Positions 25,563 through 34,356 of a stretch of DNA of 61,908 nt are shown one piece after another. The stretch's first letter is position 1; each line of letters opens with the position of its first letter. The notes under the pieces were generated by a model. That model saw only the letters and a program-made list of their open reading frames with translations. It ran no database searches and was not told the DNA's origin. This stretch comes from Alphaproteobacteria bacterium UBA4588 (GTDB taxonomy: Bacteria; Pseudomonadota; Alphaproteobacteria; Puniceispirillales; Puniceispirillaceae), in assembly GCA_002387605.1 (NCBI GenBank), contig DGJU01000046.1, positions 24,892-86,799 on the forward strand. The letters run 5' to 3'. A program made the translations under genes and the position numbers.

Positions 25563-27689
25563 ATGATACATAAATCTAATACCGCCCCATATCACGCGCC
25601 AATAAAGGGCGCTGTTGATATCAATAGCCTGATTGTCACTATTGTGATGATGCTGGCTTGCGGGCTGGCATTAGCGCGTTATCAGCCAGTAAAGGCTGAT
25701 ACTATCATAGAAACAGATTTTGTTCGGATCAGCCTTATCTCTGGCAGTGAAGCTGCTGGTCAGAATAGTGCGGTACCTGTTGGTCTTCGGTTTCAGTTGC
25801 AACCCGGCTGGAAAGTTTATTGGCGTAGCCCAGGCGAAGCTGGCCTGCCGCCCGAATTCACCCCTGATGCTATGTTATCATCTGGGGGGAATGCTGCGCT
25901 ACAATTTCCGGTACCAACCAGATTTTCATTGTTTGGCATTGATACTTACGGCTATGGCGGTGATGTCATTCTGCCGATGGAAATAGAGCCACGGTTAGGT
26001 AGTGCCCGCGAAATCTTTATCACAGGTCAGCTTGATGCGCTTATATGCTCTGATATCTGTGTGCCTGTGTCTGGCACTCTTTCACTAACTATTCCGGCTG
26101 GACAAGCCCGCCCATCTGTCTTTGCCCAGCAGATTGCACGGGCCGCCGCACGGGTTCCATCAGCTATCACCGGCCCTGATATCATCTTAGAAGATATGGC
26201 ACTTGATTCTAATATGCTTACCCTGCGGTTTTCAGATGGAACACCTGACATTACCGATATTTTTGTTGAAACTGCGCAGAATGGATATAGTTTTGGCACG
26301 CCACAAAAAATATCGACAGGCCTTTATCAGAGTCCGGTTGGGGGACGTGACATCCAGCCCCTCATCGGAACAGATCTGCGACTTACAGTTGATGCCGGCA
26401 GTCAGTTTGCAGAAATAATAGCGCCTGCTATCATGGGCAATATCGGCTCATCTTCAGGGATTGGTGCGAGCCTGTCATCTGTGTTGTTGCTTCTCGTGAT
26501 AGCGTTTCTGGGCGGTATGATTTTAAATGTAATGCCGTGTGTTTTGCCGGTGCTGACTATCAAGCTTGCCAGCATTGCTGAGATGGGCGGGCAGGATCGC
26601 ATCACTATCCGGCGCCGGATGCTTGCAACTGCTGCCGGCATTCTAACGAGTTTTGCTGTTCTGGCAGCAGGGCTTATCTTAGTGCAACTTGCCGGACATA
26701 GCATTGGCTGGGGAACCCAATTCCAGAACCCGTATTTTCTGTGTTTCATGTCGGTTGTGATGGTGCTGTTTAGCTTATCTCTGTTTGATAAGATTACCGT
26801 GCCGCTGCCTGCTGGCATCAGCCAGATTTCTGCTGGTGGCAGAAGTAATAGTAAGTTAGGCGCTGATTTTTCAAGTGGATTTCTTGTCACTCTTCTTGCA
26901 ACACCATGTTCAGCGCCACTTGTCGGCACGGCGGTAAGTTTTGCGCTTGCTAGCCCGCCGCCATTGTTATTTACAGTTCTCATGGTTATGGGGGCAGGGC
27001 TGGCTGTGCCGTATCTGCTGGGCGCTATCATGCCTGATTTCGGTAAGCTTCTGCCGCGTCCGGGGAAATGGATGCTCCGCGTAAAACAGGGTCTTGGTCT
27101 TGGCTTGCTCGGCACTCTTATCTGGCTGCTCTGGCTGGTCCAGTCCCAGCTTGGCATATCCGGTCTCATCGGGCTTTTATTATGTCTTGGCGGGCTTTGT
27201 CTTAGTCTCTTTTTCATGCCGACACAGATGCGGGCAGTACAACAGGCAGCTATGCTTATTCTGCTTGCCGGAGCCATTATCTTGCCGCCGCTTCTTGCTG
27301 ATACAGCGCCGGCCCGCCCCTTAGTGCAAGCAGGCGATGACTGGGCTATCTTCTCCCAGCAAGCGCTAGATGAAGCCCGTGAGCAGAATAAACGGGTCTT
27401 TGTTGATGTCACCGCAGATTGGTGTGTTACCTGCAAGCTGAATAAAGTATTTGTGCTGGAAGATAAGGATGTGAGAGCCGCTTTGGGGGCTGATGATGTT
27501 GTGCGGTTGCGGGCAGACTGGACGGTGCCTGATGATGATATTTCAGCCTATCTATTTAGTTTTGGTCGGTTTGGCATACCGTTTAATGCTGTTTATGGTC
27601 CGGCGGCAAAAGAGCCCCTTATTCTGTCTGAGCTTTTATCAGCTGATGAGGTTATTTCTGCACTGGCAAAGTTCAGCTCACTACCCTAG
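25563..27689 (+). CDS. DsbD/ScsB-like transmembrane thiol-disulfide reductase
   Basis: Moves reducing power from cytoplasmic thioredoxin to periplasmic proteins. The order is: an N-terminal membrane helix; a periplasmic DsbD-alpha-like domain with the pair C-X3-C in ALICSDICVP; a membrane core of about eight helices whose NVMPCVLP and ATPCSAPL motifs provide the redox cysteines; and a C-terminal thioredoxin-fold domain with C621-V-T-C624. At 708 aa it is longer than E. coli DsbD and resembles the ScsB branch. Reducing power for heme-cytochrome and copper-site assembly is a plausible use, given ccm and cox genes in the window. Confidence 0.88.
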   Translation: MIHKSNTAPYHAPIKGAVDINSLIVTIVMMLACGLALARYQPVKADTIIETDFVRISLISGSEAAGQNSAVPVGLRFQLQPGWKVYWRSPGEAGLPPEFTPDAMLSSGGNAALQFPVPTRFSLFGIDTYGYGGDVILPMEIEPRLGSAREIFITGQLDALICSDICVPVSGTLSLTIPAGQARPSVFAQQIARAAARVPSAITGPDIILEDMALDSNMLTLRFSDGTPDITDIFVETAQNGYSFGTPQKISTGLYQSPVGGRDIQPLIGTDLRLTVDAGSQFAEIIAPAIMGNIGSSSGIGASLSSVLLLLVIAFLGGMILNVMPCVLPVLTIKLASIAEMGGQDRITIRRRMLATAAGILTSFAVLAAGLILVQLAGHSIGWGTQFQNPYFLCFMSVVMVLFSLSLFDKITVPLPAGISQISAGGRSNSKLGADFSSGFLVTLLATPCSAPLVGTAVSFALASPPPLLFTVLMVMGAGLAVPYLLGAIMPDFGKLLPRPGKWMLRVKQGLGLGLLGTLIWLLWLVQSQLGISGLIGLLLCLGGLCLSLFFMPTQMRAVQQAAMLILLAGAIILPPLLADTAPARPLVQAGDDWAIFSQQALDEAREQNKRVFVDVTADWCVTCKLNKVFVLEDKDVRAALGADDVVRLRADWTVPDDDISAYLFSFGRFGIPFNAVYGPAAKEPLILSELLSADEVISALAKFSSLP

Positions 27690-27734
27690 ATTAAGCCGGT
27701 ATATCGTAAATATTTTTGCAAAGGATTAGCCAAA

Positions 27735-28220
27735 ATGTCTCTTGAAGCTGGATTTACCATTCCGTCTGCTATGTTCTACACTAAGGATGATGACGGTATT
27801 AATGCAAATGATACGGTAGAGTATTTTGCCGGCCGCAAAATTGTTGTCTTTGCCCTTCCGGGCGCTTTTACACCGACCTGTTCTGCCCGTCATCTGCCAA
27901 CCTATATTGAGCATCATGATGCGTTGAAAGCAGCAGGGGTTGATGCGATTGCATGTCTTGCCGTTAATGATGCTCATGTGATGCACGCATGGGCGATGGC
28001 TGAGGGCGCTAGTGACAAAATTGATATGCTGGCAGATAGCACAACAGCTGTAAGCGCTGCGCTGGGCATTCTATTTGATATGGGCGGTATCTTGGGCAAG
28101 CGCGCAACACGCTGTGCGTTTATTGTTGAGGACGGCGTTGTTGGTCATGTCTTTATGGAAGAGGTTGGCGCGTTTGAGGTATCAGACGCTGGCACTGTTC
28201 TGGCCGCATTAACAGCCTAA
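27735..28220 (+). CDS. Peroxiredoxin, Prx5-like
   Basis: Thiol peroxidase of the PrxV/AhpC-TSA group. The 161-aa protein has LPGAFTPTCS with peroxidatic C49, and the group's DAIACLAVNDAHVMHAW segment with a second cysteine. Reductant is probably glutathione or glutaredoxin in this class, consistent with gshA elsewhere in the window. AAGGA precedes ATG 27735. It is convergent with rnhA. Confidence 0.92.
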   Translation: MSLEAGFTIPSAMFYTKDDDGINANDTVEYFAGRKIVVFALPGAFTPTCSARHLPTYIEHHDALKAAGVDAIACLAVNDAHVMHAWAMAEGASDKIDMLADSTTAVSAALGILFDMGGILGKRATRCAFIVEDGVVGHVFMEEVGAFEVSDAGTVLAALTA

Positions 28221-28235
28221 CCCCCTCATCAGGCG

Positions 28236-28685
28236 TTAAAACTGCCGCGCCTCTGCGCTGGCAAGCTCATCACACCGCTCATTCAAGGGATGTCCTGCAT
28301 GTCCCTTGATCCATTGCCAGTCTATCTGATGGGACTGGGTTGCAGCATCAAGCCGTTGCCATAATTCTTGATTGGCAACGGGTTGTTTTTTCGCATTTTT
28401 CCAGCCATTGCGCTTCCAGCCTGCAATCCAGCTCTGAATGCCATTCAGAACATACCGGCTATCTGATACAACCGTGATGCTTACTGGGCGTTTAAGGGCT
28501 TCAAGCCCCATAATCACGGCCATTAATTCCATTTGGTTGTTTGTTGTGTCGGCGAGCCCGCCGCTCAGAACACTTTCATGTTCTCCCCATTGCAGAATCG
28601 CTGCCCATCCACCGGGGCCAGGATTGCCAAGGCAGGCGCCATCTGTATGCAATGTAACATTAGATGTCGGCGTATCAGTTGTCAT
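28236..28685 (-). CDS. rnhA: Ribonuclease HI
   Basis: Cleaves the RNA of RNA-DNA hybrids. The carboxylates are all present: D15 in HTDGACLGNPGPGG, E53 in QMELMAV, D75 in VVSDSRYV, and D139 with H129 in the KGHAGHPLNERCDELA region. ATG 28685 overlaps the thrB stop by four bases and is preferred over a GTG at 28691. The ispH-thrB-rnhA order is conserved in Alphaproteobacteria. Confidence 0.95.
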   Translation of the reverse strand: MTTDTPTSNVTLHTDGACLGNPGPGGWAAILQWGEHESVLSGGLADTTNNQMELMAVIMGLEALKRPVSITVVSDSRYVLNGIQSWIAGWKRNGWKNAKKQPVANQELWQRLDAATQSHQIDWQWIKGHAGHPLNERCDELASAEARQF

Positions 28686-29647
28686 GACCACAGACCATAA
28701 GCCTCTGGTCCGGGGGCTGTATCATGGAACCGAAGCTTGGCATAATATTCCATAGGATTAAGCGGTTTGACCATGGCATCTGTAGGCGTATTTATCCAAT
28801 CATAGAGCCTCGTTAAGAAAAACCGCATCGCAGCGCCTCTACATAATAGGGGGAGTGCCTGTTTTTCAGCATTACTTAACAAGCGCTGTTCCTGATAGGC
28901 TGATAATATCGTTGATGATTTTGTGACATTAAAACTACCATCAGCATCAAAGCACCATGAATTTAACAGCACCGCAAGGTCATAGGCTAGAATATCATGG
29001 CAGCCAAAATAAAAATCAATGATGCCGGTAAGCTTGTCTTTCACAAAAAGCGCATTGTTGGGAAACAGGTCTGCATGGATAAAGCCGCGGGGCAGGGCGT
29101 GTGGCCATGTAGCGAGTATATCTGTTAGCTGAGAGGCTGCATTTTGTCTGATATCTTGCGGCAGGTCAGGGATATCACCTGTGATAGAGGCCAGCAAAGG
29201 CGCCCAGCTTTCCGGCCCGAGAGCATTGTGACGCATTATCGTAAAATCATCTGATTTTAAATGAAACTGAGCCAGAGCGCTCCCGACAGCTGCGCATTTT
29301 TCCCGGTTAGGAAAGCGGTGCGATGTGCCGTCAAGGAAGCTTACCATAGCAGCTGTCCGGCCTGCGCAGGTTTGCAAAATAGTGCCTGTTTTATCCTGAA
29401 TTGGAACAGGGCATTGCAGACCCTTTGCTGATAAATGTTCCATCAATCCGATAAAGAAAGGCAGATCAGCCTCATCAACACGCTTTTCATATAAGGTCAG
29501 GATGTAATGTGCTGTTGTTGTACGCACCAGGTAATTAGAATTTTCAACACCCTCAGCAATGCCCGCAAAGCTCAGCAACTCGCCAATATCATAGCGCGCA
29601 AGAAGCGTTGCAAGTTCATCATCTTCTATATGGGTATAGACTGCCAT
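28682..29647 (-). CDS. thrB: Homoserine kinase, ThrB type II (choline-kinase fold)
   Basis: Phosphorylates homoserine for threonine synthesis. Unlike the GHMP-type ThrB of enterics, this 321-aa protein is the aminoglycoside/choline-kinase-like form. The catalytic loop is HADLFPNN, the metal aspartate segment is GIIDFYFGCHD, and the N terminus has EGVENSNYLVRT. It starts 12 bases after ispH and overlaps rnhA, so the three form one unit. It partners thrC at 22179. Confidence 0.94.
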   Translation of the reverse strand: MAVYTHIEDDELATLLARYDIGELLSFAGIAEGVENSNYLVRTTTAHYILTLYEKRVDEADLPFFIGLMEHLSAKGLQCPVPIQDKTGTILQTCAGRTAAMVSFLDGTSHRFPNREKCAAVGSALAQFHLKSDDFTIMRHNALGPESWAPLLASITGDIPDLPQDIRQNAASQLTDILATWPHALPRGFIHADLFPNNALFVKDKLTGIIDFYFGCHDILAYDLAVLLNSWCFDADGSFNVTKSSTILSAYQEQRLLSNAEKQALPLLCRGAAMRFFLTRLYDWINTPTDAMVKPLNPMEYYAKLRFHDTAPGPEAYGLWS

Positions 29648-29659
29648 TTGCCTGCCTAG

Positions 29660-30610
29660 TTACGCTTTTGTCAGGATCGATGGCAGTTTAAACTGCATAT
29701 TTTCAGAAATCAGATTTTGATATTCAATGGTAAGCTGATAGCGAGACTCAAGAAGGTCGCGCACCTCATCCACCAGAATTTCAGGAGCAGAAGCTCCGGC
29801 TGATAATGCAATGATATCAGCGTTATCCAGCAGCTCTATATTGATTTCTGATGCATCAGCTATCAGGTGGGCCTCTGGCGCGCCAGCTTTTAGTGCCACC
29901 TCAACAAGTCTTTTTGAATTGGATGAATTTTCTGCGCCGATAACAAGAACAAGGTCAACATCGCCAGCTAATGCCTTTACAGCATTTTGTCTGTTTGTTG
30001 TCGCATAGCAGATATCTTCGCCGCGTGGGCCTGAAATATCCGGGAAGCGGTGCTGCAGAATGGAAATGATCTCGGCTGTCTCATCAGTTGATAAAGTTGT
30101 TTGTGACGCAAAGGCAAGATTAACATTTTCCGGCGGCTCAATGGTTGCCGCATCTTCAACTGTTTCAACAAGACTCATCTCGCCGTCTTTTACCTGTCCC
30201 ATTGTGCCGATAACTTCTGGATGACCAGCATGTCCTATCAAAAGGATATGACGACCATTTTTCACGTGCCTGTCAGCTTCAATATGAACTTTGGTTACCA
30301 GAGGGCAGGTTGCATCAATTGCAATCATATTCAATCTGTCTGCATTCTCATGCACAGATTTAGCAACGCCGTGAGCTGAGAAAATAACCGGCGCTCCGGT
30401 AGGGACCTCGTCCAATTCTTTGACAAACACTGCGCCCTTGGCAGCAAGGTCATCAACAACTCTTTTGTTATGAACAATTTGATGGCGGACATAGACAGGC
30501 GCGCCATATTTTTCCAGCGCAACCTCAACAATGCGGATTGCCCTATCAACACCAGCACAAAATCCCCGTGGTGCGGCAAGTATCAATTTTTTTGCAGGTT
30601 TAACAGCCAT
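29660..30610 (-). CDS. ispH: 4-hydroxy-3-methylbut-2-enyl diphosphate reductase (IspH)
   Basis: Last step of the MEP isoprenoid pathway, giving IPP and DMAPP. Three cysteines expected to hold the Fe-S cluster are visible: C18 in APRGFCAGV, one in DATCPLVTKVH, and one in GEDICYATTNRQ. The 316-aa length is normal. It supplies prenyl units for ubiquinone and heme O made by ubiA and ctaB in this window. First gene of the ispH-thrB-rnhA run. Confidence 0.96.
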   Translation of the reverse strand: MAVKPAKKLILAAPRGFCAGVDRAIRIVEVALEKYGAPVYVRHQIVHNKRVVDDLAAKGAVFVKELDEVPTGAPVIFSAHGVAKSVHENADRLNMIAIDATCPLVTKVHIEADRHVKNGRHILLIGHAGHPEVIGTMGQVKDGEMSLVETVEDAATIEPPENVNLAFASQTTLSTDETAEIISILQHRFPDISGPRGEDICYATTNRQNAVKALAGDVDLVLVIGAENSSNSKRLVEVALKAGAPEAHLIADASEINIELLDNADIIALSAGASAPEILVDEVRDLLESRYQLTIEYQNLISENMQFKLPSILTKA

Positions 30611-30751
30611 TGTAACCCATTACTGTTCTATCTTGGCCTGTGAGCACTGCACAAAGCCATGCGGATAAATCTATCTGGTAAACTTTGTAGCAGACTATCA
30701 ATATTGTTGCTATAAAGCAGTGTGAAGAAATGACAAAAGAGTTTTCCTGCA

Positions 30752-31240
30752 ATGACCTCTCCTAATGCTCTCTCATATTCCCGATTTGCTGCGATTGGTG
30801 CCAGCCTTGTTTTGCTGTCTGCCTGTTCTAGCTTTGAGCCCGACCCTGTCAGGTGCAACGAGCGGGTAACAGCCATGGAATTAGGCGCACGCTCTAGCCT
30901 TTTAGCGCTGGAAACTGGCGAGCCCATAGAAGTGCGCTTAAACGGTGTTTCAGCGTCATGTATTAATTTTGAGACCGAAACCTATATTGATATCAAGGCT
31001 GGTTTGAAAGTTTTACGCCCGCAATCAGATATTGATCGTGTTGCTCAACTTGAAGTGCCATTTGTTGTTGCGGCAGTCGCGGGCGACGATACTGTTATCG
31101 AACATGACGCGTTCGGTTTCAAAATGGCCTTATCCAGCGATACACGTACACTTTATCCAGTAGTAGAGTTTGGCATAACAATACCGCTGGATGGCCGCGC
31201 TGTGATTTCGTTAACGCCGGAAGGGTTGCAGATTAAGTAA
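30752..31240 (+). CDS. Small predicted lipoprotein of unknown function
   Basis: I do not recognise the family. The 162-aa protein has a short charged N terminus, a hydrophobic stretch and a lipobox LLSAC with C25, so it is probably exported and lipid-anchored. The mature part is about 135 residues, rich in beta-type segments, with two further cysteines early on (near residues 35 and 70) that could pair. It stands alone between divergent ispH and a bidirectional terminator, so the neighbours give no functional hint. Confidence 0.7.
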   Translation: MTSPNALSYSRFAAIGASLVLLSACSSFEPDPVRCNERVTAMELGARSSLLALETGEPIEVRLNGVSASCINFETETYIDIKAGLKVLRPQSDIDRVAQLEVPFVVAAVAGDDTVIEHDAFGFKMALSSDTRTLYPVVEFGITIPLDGRAVISLTPEGLQIK

Positions 31241-31292
31241 GCCGAGGCGCAGCAACGCTCAGGGTAGCTGAAGACGCCCATGTAACGATAAA

Positions 31293-31327
31293 AAAACCCC
31301 TCTCACACCAGTTGTGAAAGGGGTTTT
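31293..31327. terminator. Bidirectional intrinsic terminator
   Basis: Arms 31293-31307 and 31313-31327 form a 15-bp stem with a single mismatch and a 5-base loop. The stem ends in A-T pairs, giving T-runs on both strands. It sits between the convergent lipoprotein gene and atpF, and would end the ATP synthase operon on the minus strand. Confidence 0.85.
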
Positions 31328-31350
31328 GTTATTCAGATAATAGAGGCGCG

Positions 31351-31830
31351 CTATTTTGTAGCGGCGATTTGGCTCACTGACTGTTCAACCAGTTGGAGTG
31401 AGGCTTTCTCATCAAGGCTACTTATCATCAAATCACGGGCAGCATTCACAGCCAGAGATGCCGCAGTACCGCGGAGTTCTGTTATCAAAGAAGCTTCAGC
31501 TGCTTTGATTTTCGCTGTCGCCTGTGCTTCACGGCGCGCAATTGTATCTTTGGCGCGGCTCTCGGCATCTTCACGAATACGGTCTGCTGCGGTGAGCGCA
31601 TTTGAGATAATGGTTTTGGCTTCTGCCTCGGCTTCTTTTTTCATGCCTTCGAACTTTTTGAGCTCGCGCGCTGCATCTTCGCGCAACTGTTTGGCTTCAT
31701 TTAGTTCGGCACTGATTTTGTCTGAGCGTCCATCAAGCATGCCAACTAAAGCCGCGCCTGCTTTTTTCCAGATTAGCATAATGAACAGGGCAAATCCAAT
31801 TGCAACCCAAGCTGATTCGTCAAAATACAT
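31351..31830 (-). CDS. atpF: ATP synthase F0 subunit b
   Basis: Peripheral-stalk subunit linking the membrane motor to F1. One N-terminal helix (after MYFDESAWVAIGF) is followed by a long charged alanine/glutamate-rich coiled coil (159 aa). The frame is open to 31869, but ATG 31830 lies one base after the atpF' stop and is the sensible start. It is the last gene of the F0 operon, ending 24 bases before the bidirectional terminator. The F1 genes are not in this window. Confidence 0.93.
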   Translation of the reverse strand: MYFDESAWVAIGFALFIMLIWKKAGAALVGMLDGRSDKISAELNEAKQLREDAARELKKFEGMKKEAEAEAKTIISNALTAADRIREDAESRAKDTIARREAQATAKIKAAEASLITELRGTAASLAVNAARDLMISSLDEKASLQLVEQSVSQIAATK

Positions 31831-31831
31831 G

Positions 31832-32428
31832 TTACGAGGCCTCCTGGTTTGCGCGCGTTGCCATGGCATCTTTCACAGACTTGCTCACAGCCGCTTTTGT
31901 CGGCTTCAAGCTTGTCAGATGTGAGACAGTCTGAGCCGTAATTTCAGCCGCAACTTCATCAATGCTTGCCATTGCATCATCACGCATCTTCATCAACTTT
32001 GTTTCAGCAGTCTTTAGCTTTTGGTTAAGCTTTGTTGCCATTTCAGCTTCAGCTTCATCAGCTGTTGCTTTTGCTTCACTCAGAGCGTCGCGTGCTTTTG
32101 CAGCGGCTTCTGTGCGGGCGGCTTCAAGGGACGCTTCATAGCTGAGTCGCATCTCTGTGACTTTAGTGTCAGCGTCACGCGCCTTTTCAAGATCGTTTGT
32201 AATTCTTTGTTGTCTGTCTTCAAGCACAGACCGAATACGCGGTGTTACCATTACTGACATCAAGAGATACATAATAGCAAAGGTGACCACCAGCCAGAAT
32301 AGCTGTGTTGGCCATGTTGTTAAATCGAGCTGCGGCAATCCGCCTGCTTCATCGCCACCACCGGCAGCCCAACCAAGACCTGGTGACATTAGCAACGGTA
32401 CAACTAATAGCAGGGTTTTATGTCTCAT
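31832..32428 (-). CDS. atpF': ATP synthase F0 subunit b'
   Basis: Second, diverged b subunit that pairs with b in Alphaproteobacteria and other photosynthetic-lineage enzymes. The N terminus looks like a signal or extra hydrophobic segment ending GWAAGGG. The membrane helix follows in the region around WLVVTFAIMYLL, then a coiled coil (198 aa from ATG 32428). A TTG at 32440 opens the frame slightly earlier. It is separated from atpE by about 240 bases holding a strong hairpin. Confidence 0.9.
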   Translation of the reverse strand: MRHKTLLLVVPLLMSPGLGWAAGGGDEAGGLPQLDLTTWPTQLFWLVVTFAIMYLLMSVMVTPRIRSVLEDRQQRITNDLEKARDADTKVTEMRLSYEASLEAARTEAAAKARDALSEAKATADEAEAEMATKLNQKLKTAETKLMKMRDDAMASIDEVAAEITAQTVSHLTSLKPTKAAVSKSVKDAMATRANQEAS

Positions 32429-32620
32429 CTCGCGCACCAATTCTGTTTGCTCATCTTTATTACTGCAAAGGATGATTATGCTGCGCGTTGACCCCGACTA
32501 TTTCGGAGCAAAGATTGCACAAAACAAAAGAAAACAGGACAGTTCTCGCCCGTCTTTTTTATCACCTATCTTGCAGCGCCAAATAAACCAAGAAGATATT
32601 TCTCGTTTCAGATGGCAATA

Positions 32621-32647
32621 TCCTGCCTGCAGTTACTGCAGGCAGGA
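32621..32647. repeat. Perfect 12-bp hairpin just downstream of atpE
   Basis: Arms 32621-32632 and 32636-32647 are perfectly complementary with a 3-base loop (TTA). The right arm begins 20 bases past the atpE stop on the minus strand. No T-run follows in the operon's direction, so full termination is unlikely. An mRNA-processing or stabilising structure that raises c-subunit output relative to b and b' is a reasonable inference. Confidence 0.7.
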
Positions 32648-32666
32648 TAAATATTTTTGTCTCGCC

Positions 32667-32894
32667 TTAAAGGGCGAAAAGCATCAGAAGGGCAACAACA
32701 AGAGCAAACAGCGCAATAGCTTCTGTCAGCGCAAAGCCCAGAATTCCAATACCAAAAACCGAGTCACGTGCAGACGGGTTGCGCGCGATTGAGGTTACTA
32801 ATGATGAGAAGATATTCCCAATACCTAGGCCAACGCCCAATAGCGGTAATACAGCAATACCAGCACCAATCATTTTTGCAGCTTCGACGTCCAT
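32667..32894 (-). CDS. atpE: ATP synthase F0 subunit c
   Basis: Proton-carrying ring subunit, 75 aa, with two helices joined by the polar loop ARNPSARD. The ion-binding carboxylate is E58 in FALTEAIALF. No sodium-binding pattern is apparent, so H+ coupling is expected. The frame is open to 32945, but ATG 32894 has AAGGA upstream and gives the standard length. Confidence 0.96.
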   Translation of the reverse strand: MDVEAAKMIGAGIAVLPLLGVGLGIGNIFSSLVTSIARNPSARDSVFGIGILGFALTEAIALFALVVALLMLFAL

Positions 32895-32997
32895 CTCATA
32901 ATCCTTCCATGTCAAAAGAGAGTTCAGTTTCGTTTTAAGATGCAAGACTTCTTAGCGAAGAACTGACATCAGGTAAAAAAGGTTTCAAATCAAAAAA

Positions 32998-33741
32998 CTA
33001 GTGCAGATGTAGCGCGTCATTCAGATACATACAAGTCAAAATCGTGAACACATATGCTTGAAGAACAGCCACCAAAACCTCTAGTCCGGTTAAGCCAATT
33101 ATCGCAATAAGCGGCAGGACAGAACCAGCCGCAGCAACCCCGCCTGCGCTTGCTATCATAACAGCAAGACCAGCAAACACCTTCAGCATCGTATGGCCTG
33201 CCAACATATTGGCAAACAAACGAACAGACAGGCTAACGGGGCGAACAAAGTAGGAAATTACCTCGATGACGACGAGGAAAGGAATAAGAGCCTTTGGTGC
33301 GCCAGATGGCACAAAAAAGCTAAAGAAGTGAAAGCCGTGTTTCACAAGAGCTATCAACGTCACACCAACAAAAATGGCCAATGCCAGTGCAAAAGTCACC
33401 ACAATCTGGCTTGTTGTTGTATAGCTATAAGGAATAAGGCCGAGCAGGTTTGAGAACAGAACAAACATGAACAAGGTGAAAATTACTGGGAAATAAGGCC
33501 GGCCTTCATTTCCAACATTGCTGCGGACCATATCTGCAACAAACTCATACAGCATTTCGGCAAGTCCCTGCATGCGGCCCGGAATAAGGGCAGCTGGGCG
33601 AATGGCCAGCGCAAGAAATGCGATGCTTGCCAGTACGGTCAGAACCATAAACAGGCTTGAATTTGTGAAAGAAACGTCATAGCCAAAAAGATTCAGGGCA
33701 AAAAGAACCTTGATAGTAAACTGTTCAACCGGTGAATGCAC
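32998..33741 (-). CDS. atpB: ATP synthase F0 subunit a
   Basis: Stator proton channel. The essential arginine is R174 in SVRLFANMLAGH, and the PRP/VGNEGRPYFP and LIPYSYTTTSQ segments are typical of alphaproteobacterial subunit a (247 aa). The start codon is GTG at 33741, decided by a textbook AGGAGG six bases upstream. It follows atpI by 20 bases. Confidence 0.96.
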   Translation of the reverse strand: MHSPVEQFTIKVLFALNLFGYDVSFTNSSLFMVLTVLASIAFLALAIRPAALIPGRMQGLAEMLYEFVADMVRSNVGNEGRPYFPVIFTLFMFVLFSNLLGLIPYSYTTTSQIVVTFALALAIFVGVTLIALVKHGFHFFSFFVPSGAPKALIPFLVVIEVISYFVRPVSLSVRLFANMLAGHTMLKVFAGLAVMIASAGGVAAAGSVLPLIAIIGLTGLEVLVAVLQAYVFTILTCMYLNDALHLH

Positions 33742-33761
33742 CTTCGTCCTCCTACGCGTTC

Positions 33762-34211
33762 TTACTCTGAGCTGTCTTTATTAGCTCTTGTCTCATAATC
33801 ATCAGAATATCCGGCTGCCATTCCGCGGCCCGATACTGCGCGCCAGACATTTACCATGCCTGCCACTGCTCCCAGAAAGAACATCACCACAAGCATAAGC
33901 GGCGATGTATCCAACCAGCGATCCAAAACCCATCCGCTTCCAGCGCCGACGATAAGTCCTGCAACAAGTTCGGATGAAACCCTGCCTGCTAACGCCATAC
34001 CGCCTTGAGGGATAGTGGCTTGCGGCGGAGTATCATCGGCGATGCGGTGTTTTTGTTCCAGATGAGAAATACGTTCAGATAAAGAAGAGCTAACAGTTGT
34101 GTTAGCCGCCGGTGTGGCGTTTTTATCTGGGGATTTTTCGTCTGCCACCTTTGCTCCGCTTCTGACATCCTTCTTGTCTAAAAGCTCCTGCGAGAAGAGG
34201 AAAAAAACCAT
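33762..34211 (-). CDS. atpI: AtpI-family ATP synthase accessory protein
   Basis: Small membrane protein that heads F0 operons and helps c-ring assembly or Mg2+ supply; its role is not firmly settled. The N-terminal ~75 residues are polar. Two helices follow (LVAGLIVGAGSGWVLDRW and LMLVVMFFLGAVAGMVNVW). A GTG at 34241 could also start the frame, but the TTGACA promoter just upstream would place transcription start near 34233, so I prefer ATG 34211 (149 aa). Start confidence is modest. Confidence 0.8.
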   Translation of the reverse strand: MVFFLFSQELLDKKDVRSGAKVADEKSPDKNATPAANTTVSSSLSERISHLEQKHRIADDTPPQATIPQGGMALAGRVSSELVAGLIVGAGSGWVLDRWLDTSPLMLVVMFFLGAVAGMVNVWRAVSGRGMAAGYSDDYETRANKDSSE

Positions 34212-34239
34212 CTCTCGAAAAAGCCTAAAAATCGAGGTC

Positions 34240-34269
34240 ACACTAGTGCCGACAGGCCGACTTTGTCAA
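34240..34269 (-). promoter_or_regulatory. atpI: Candidate promoter of the F0 operon
   Basis: On the minus strand a perfect TTGACA occupies 34269-34264. An 18-base spacer leads to TAGTGT at 34245-34240, a three-of-six match to the -10. It lies between the smc stop and atpI, where an operon promoter is expected. Confidence 0.4.
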
Positions 34270-34356
34270 GTGATACTGCGTGCTACTGACCTGCGGCAAT
34301 GCCGCGCATCAAAATAAGGTGATGGACCGCCCTGATGAGCTGGAATTATGGCCTGA

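Noticed and set aside
26402..27436. 344-codon open frame on the minus strand
   Set aside because: Fully antisense to the dsbD-like gene, with composition typical of a reverse-strand shadow (arginine/serine/proline-rich) and no family resemblance.
33762..34241. Frameshift in atpI (an out-of-frame ATG frame runs through its 5' part)
   Set aside because: The main frame remains coherent through the polar N-terminal half and both helices; the alternative frame has no family resemblance.
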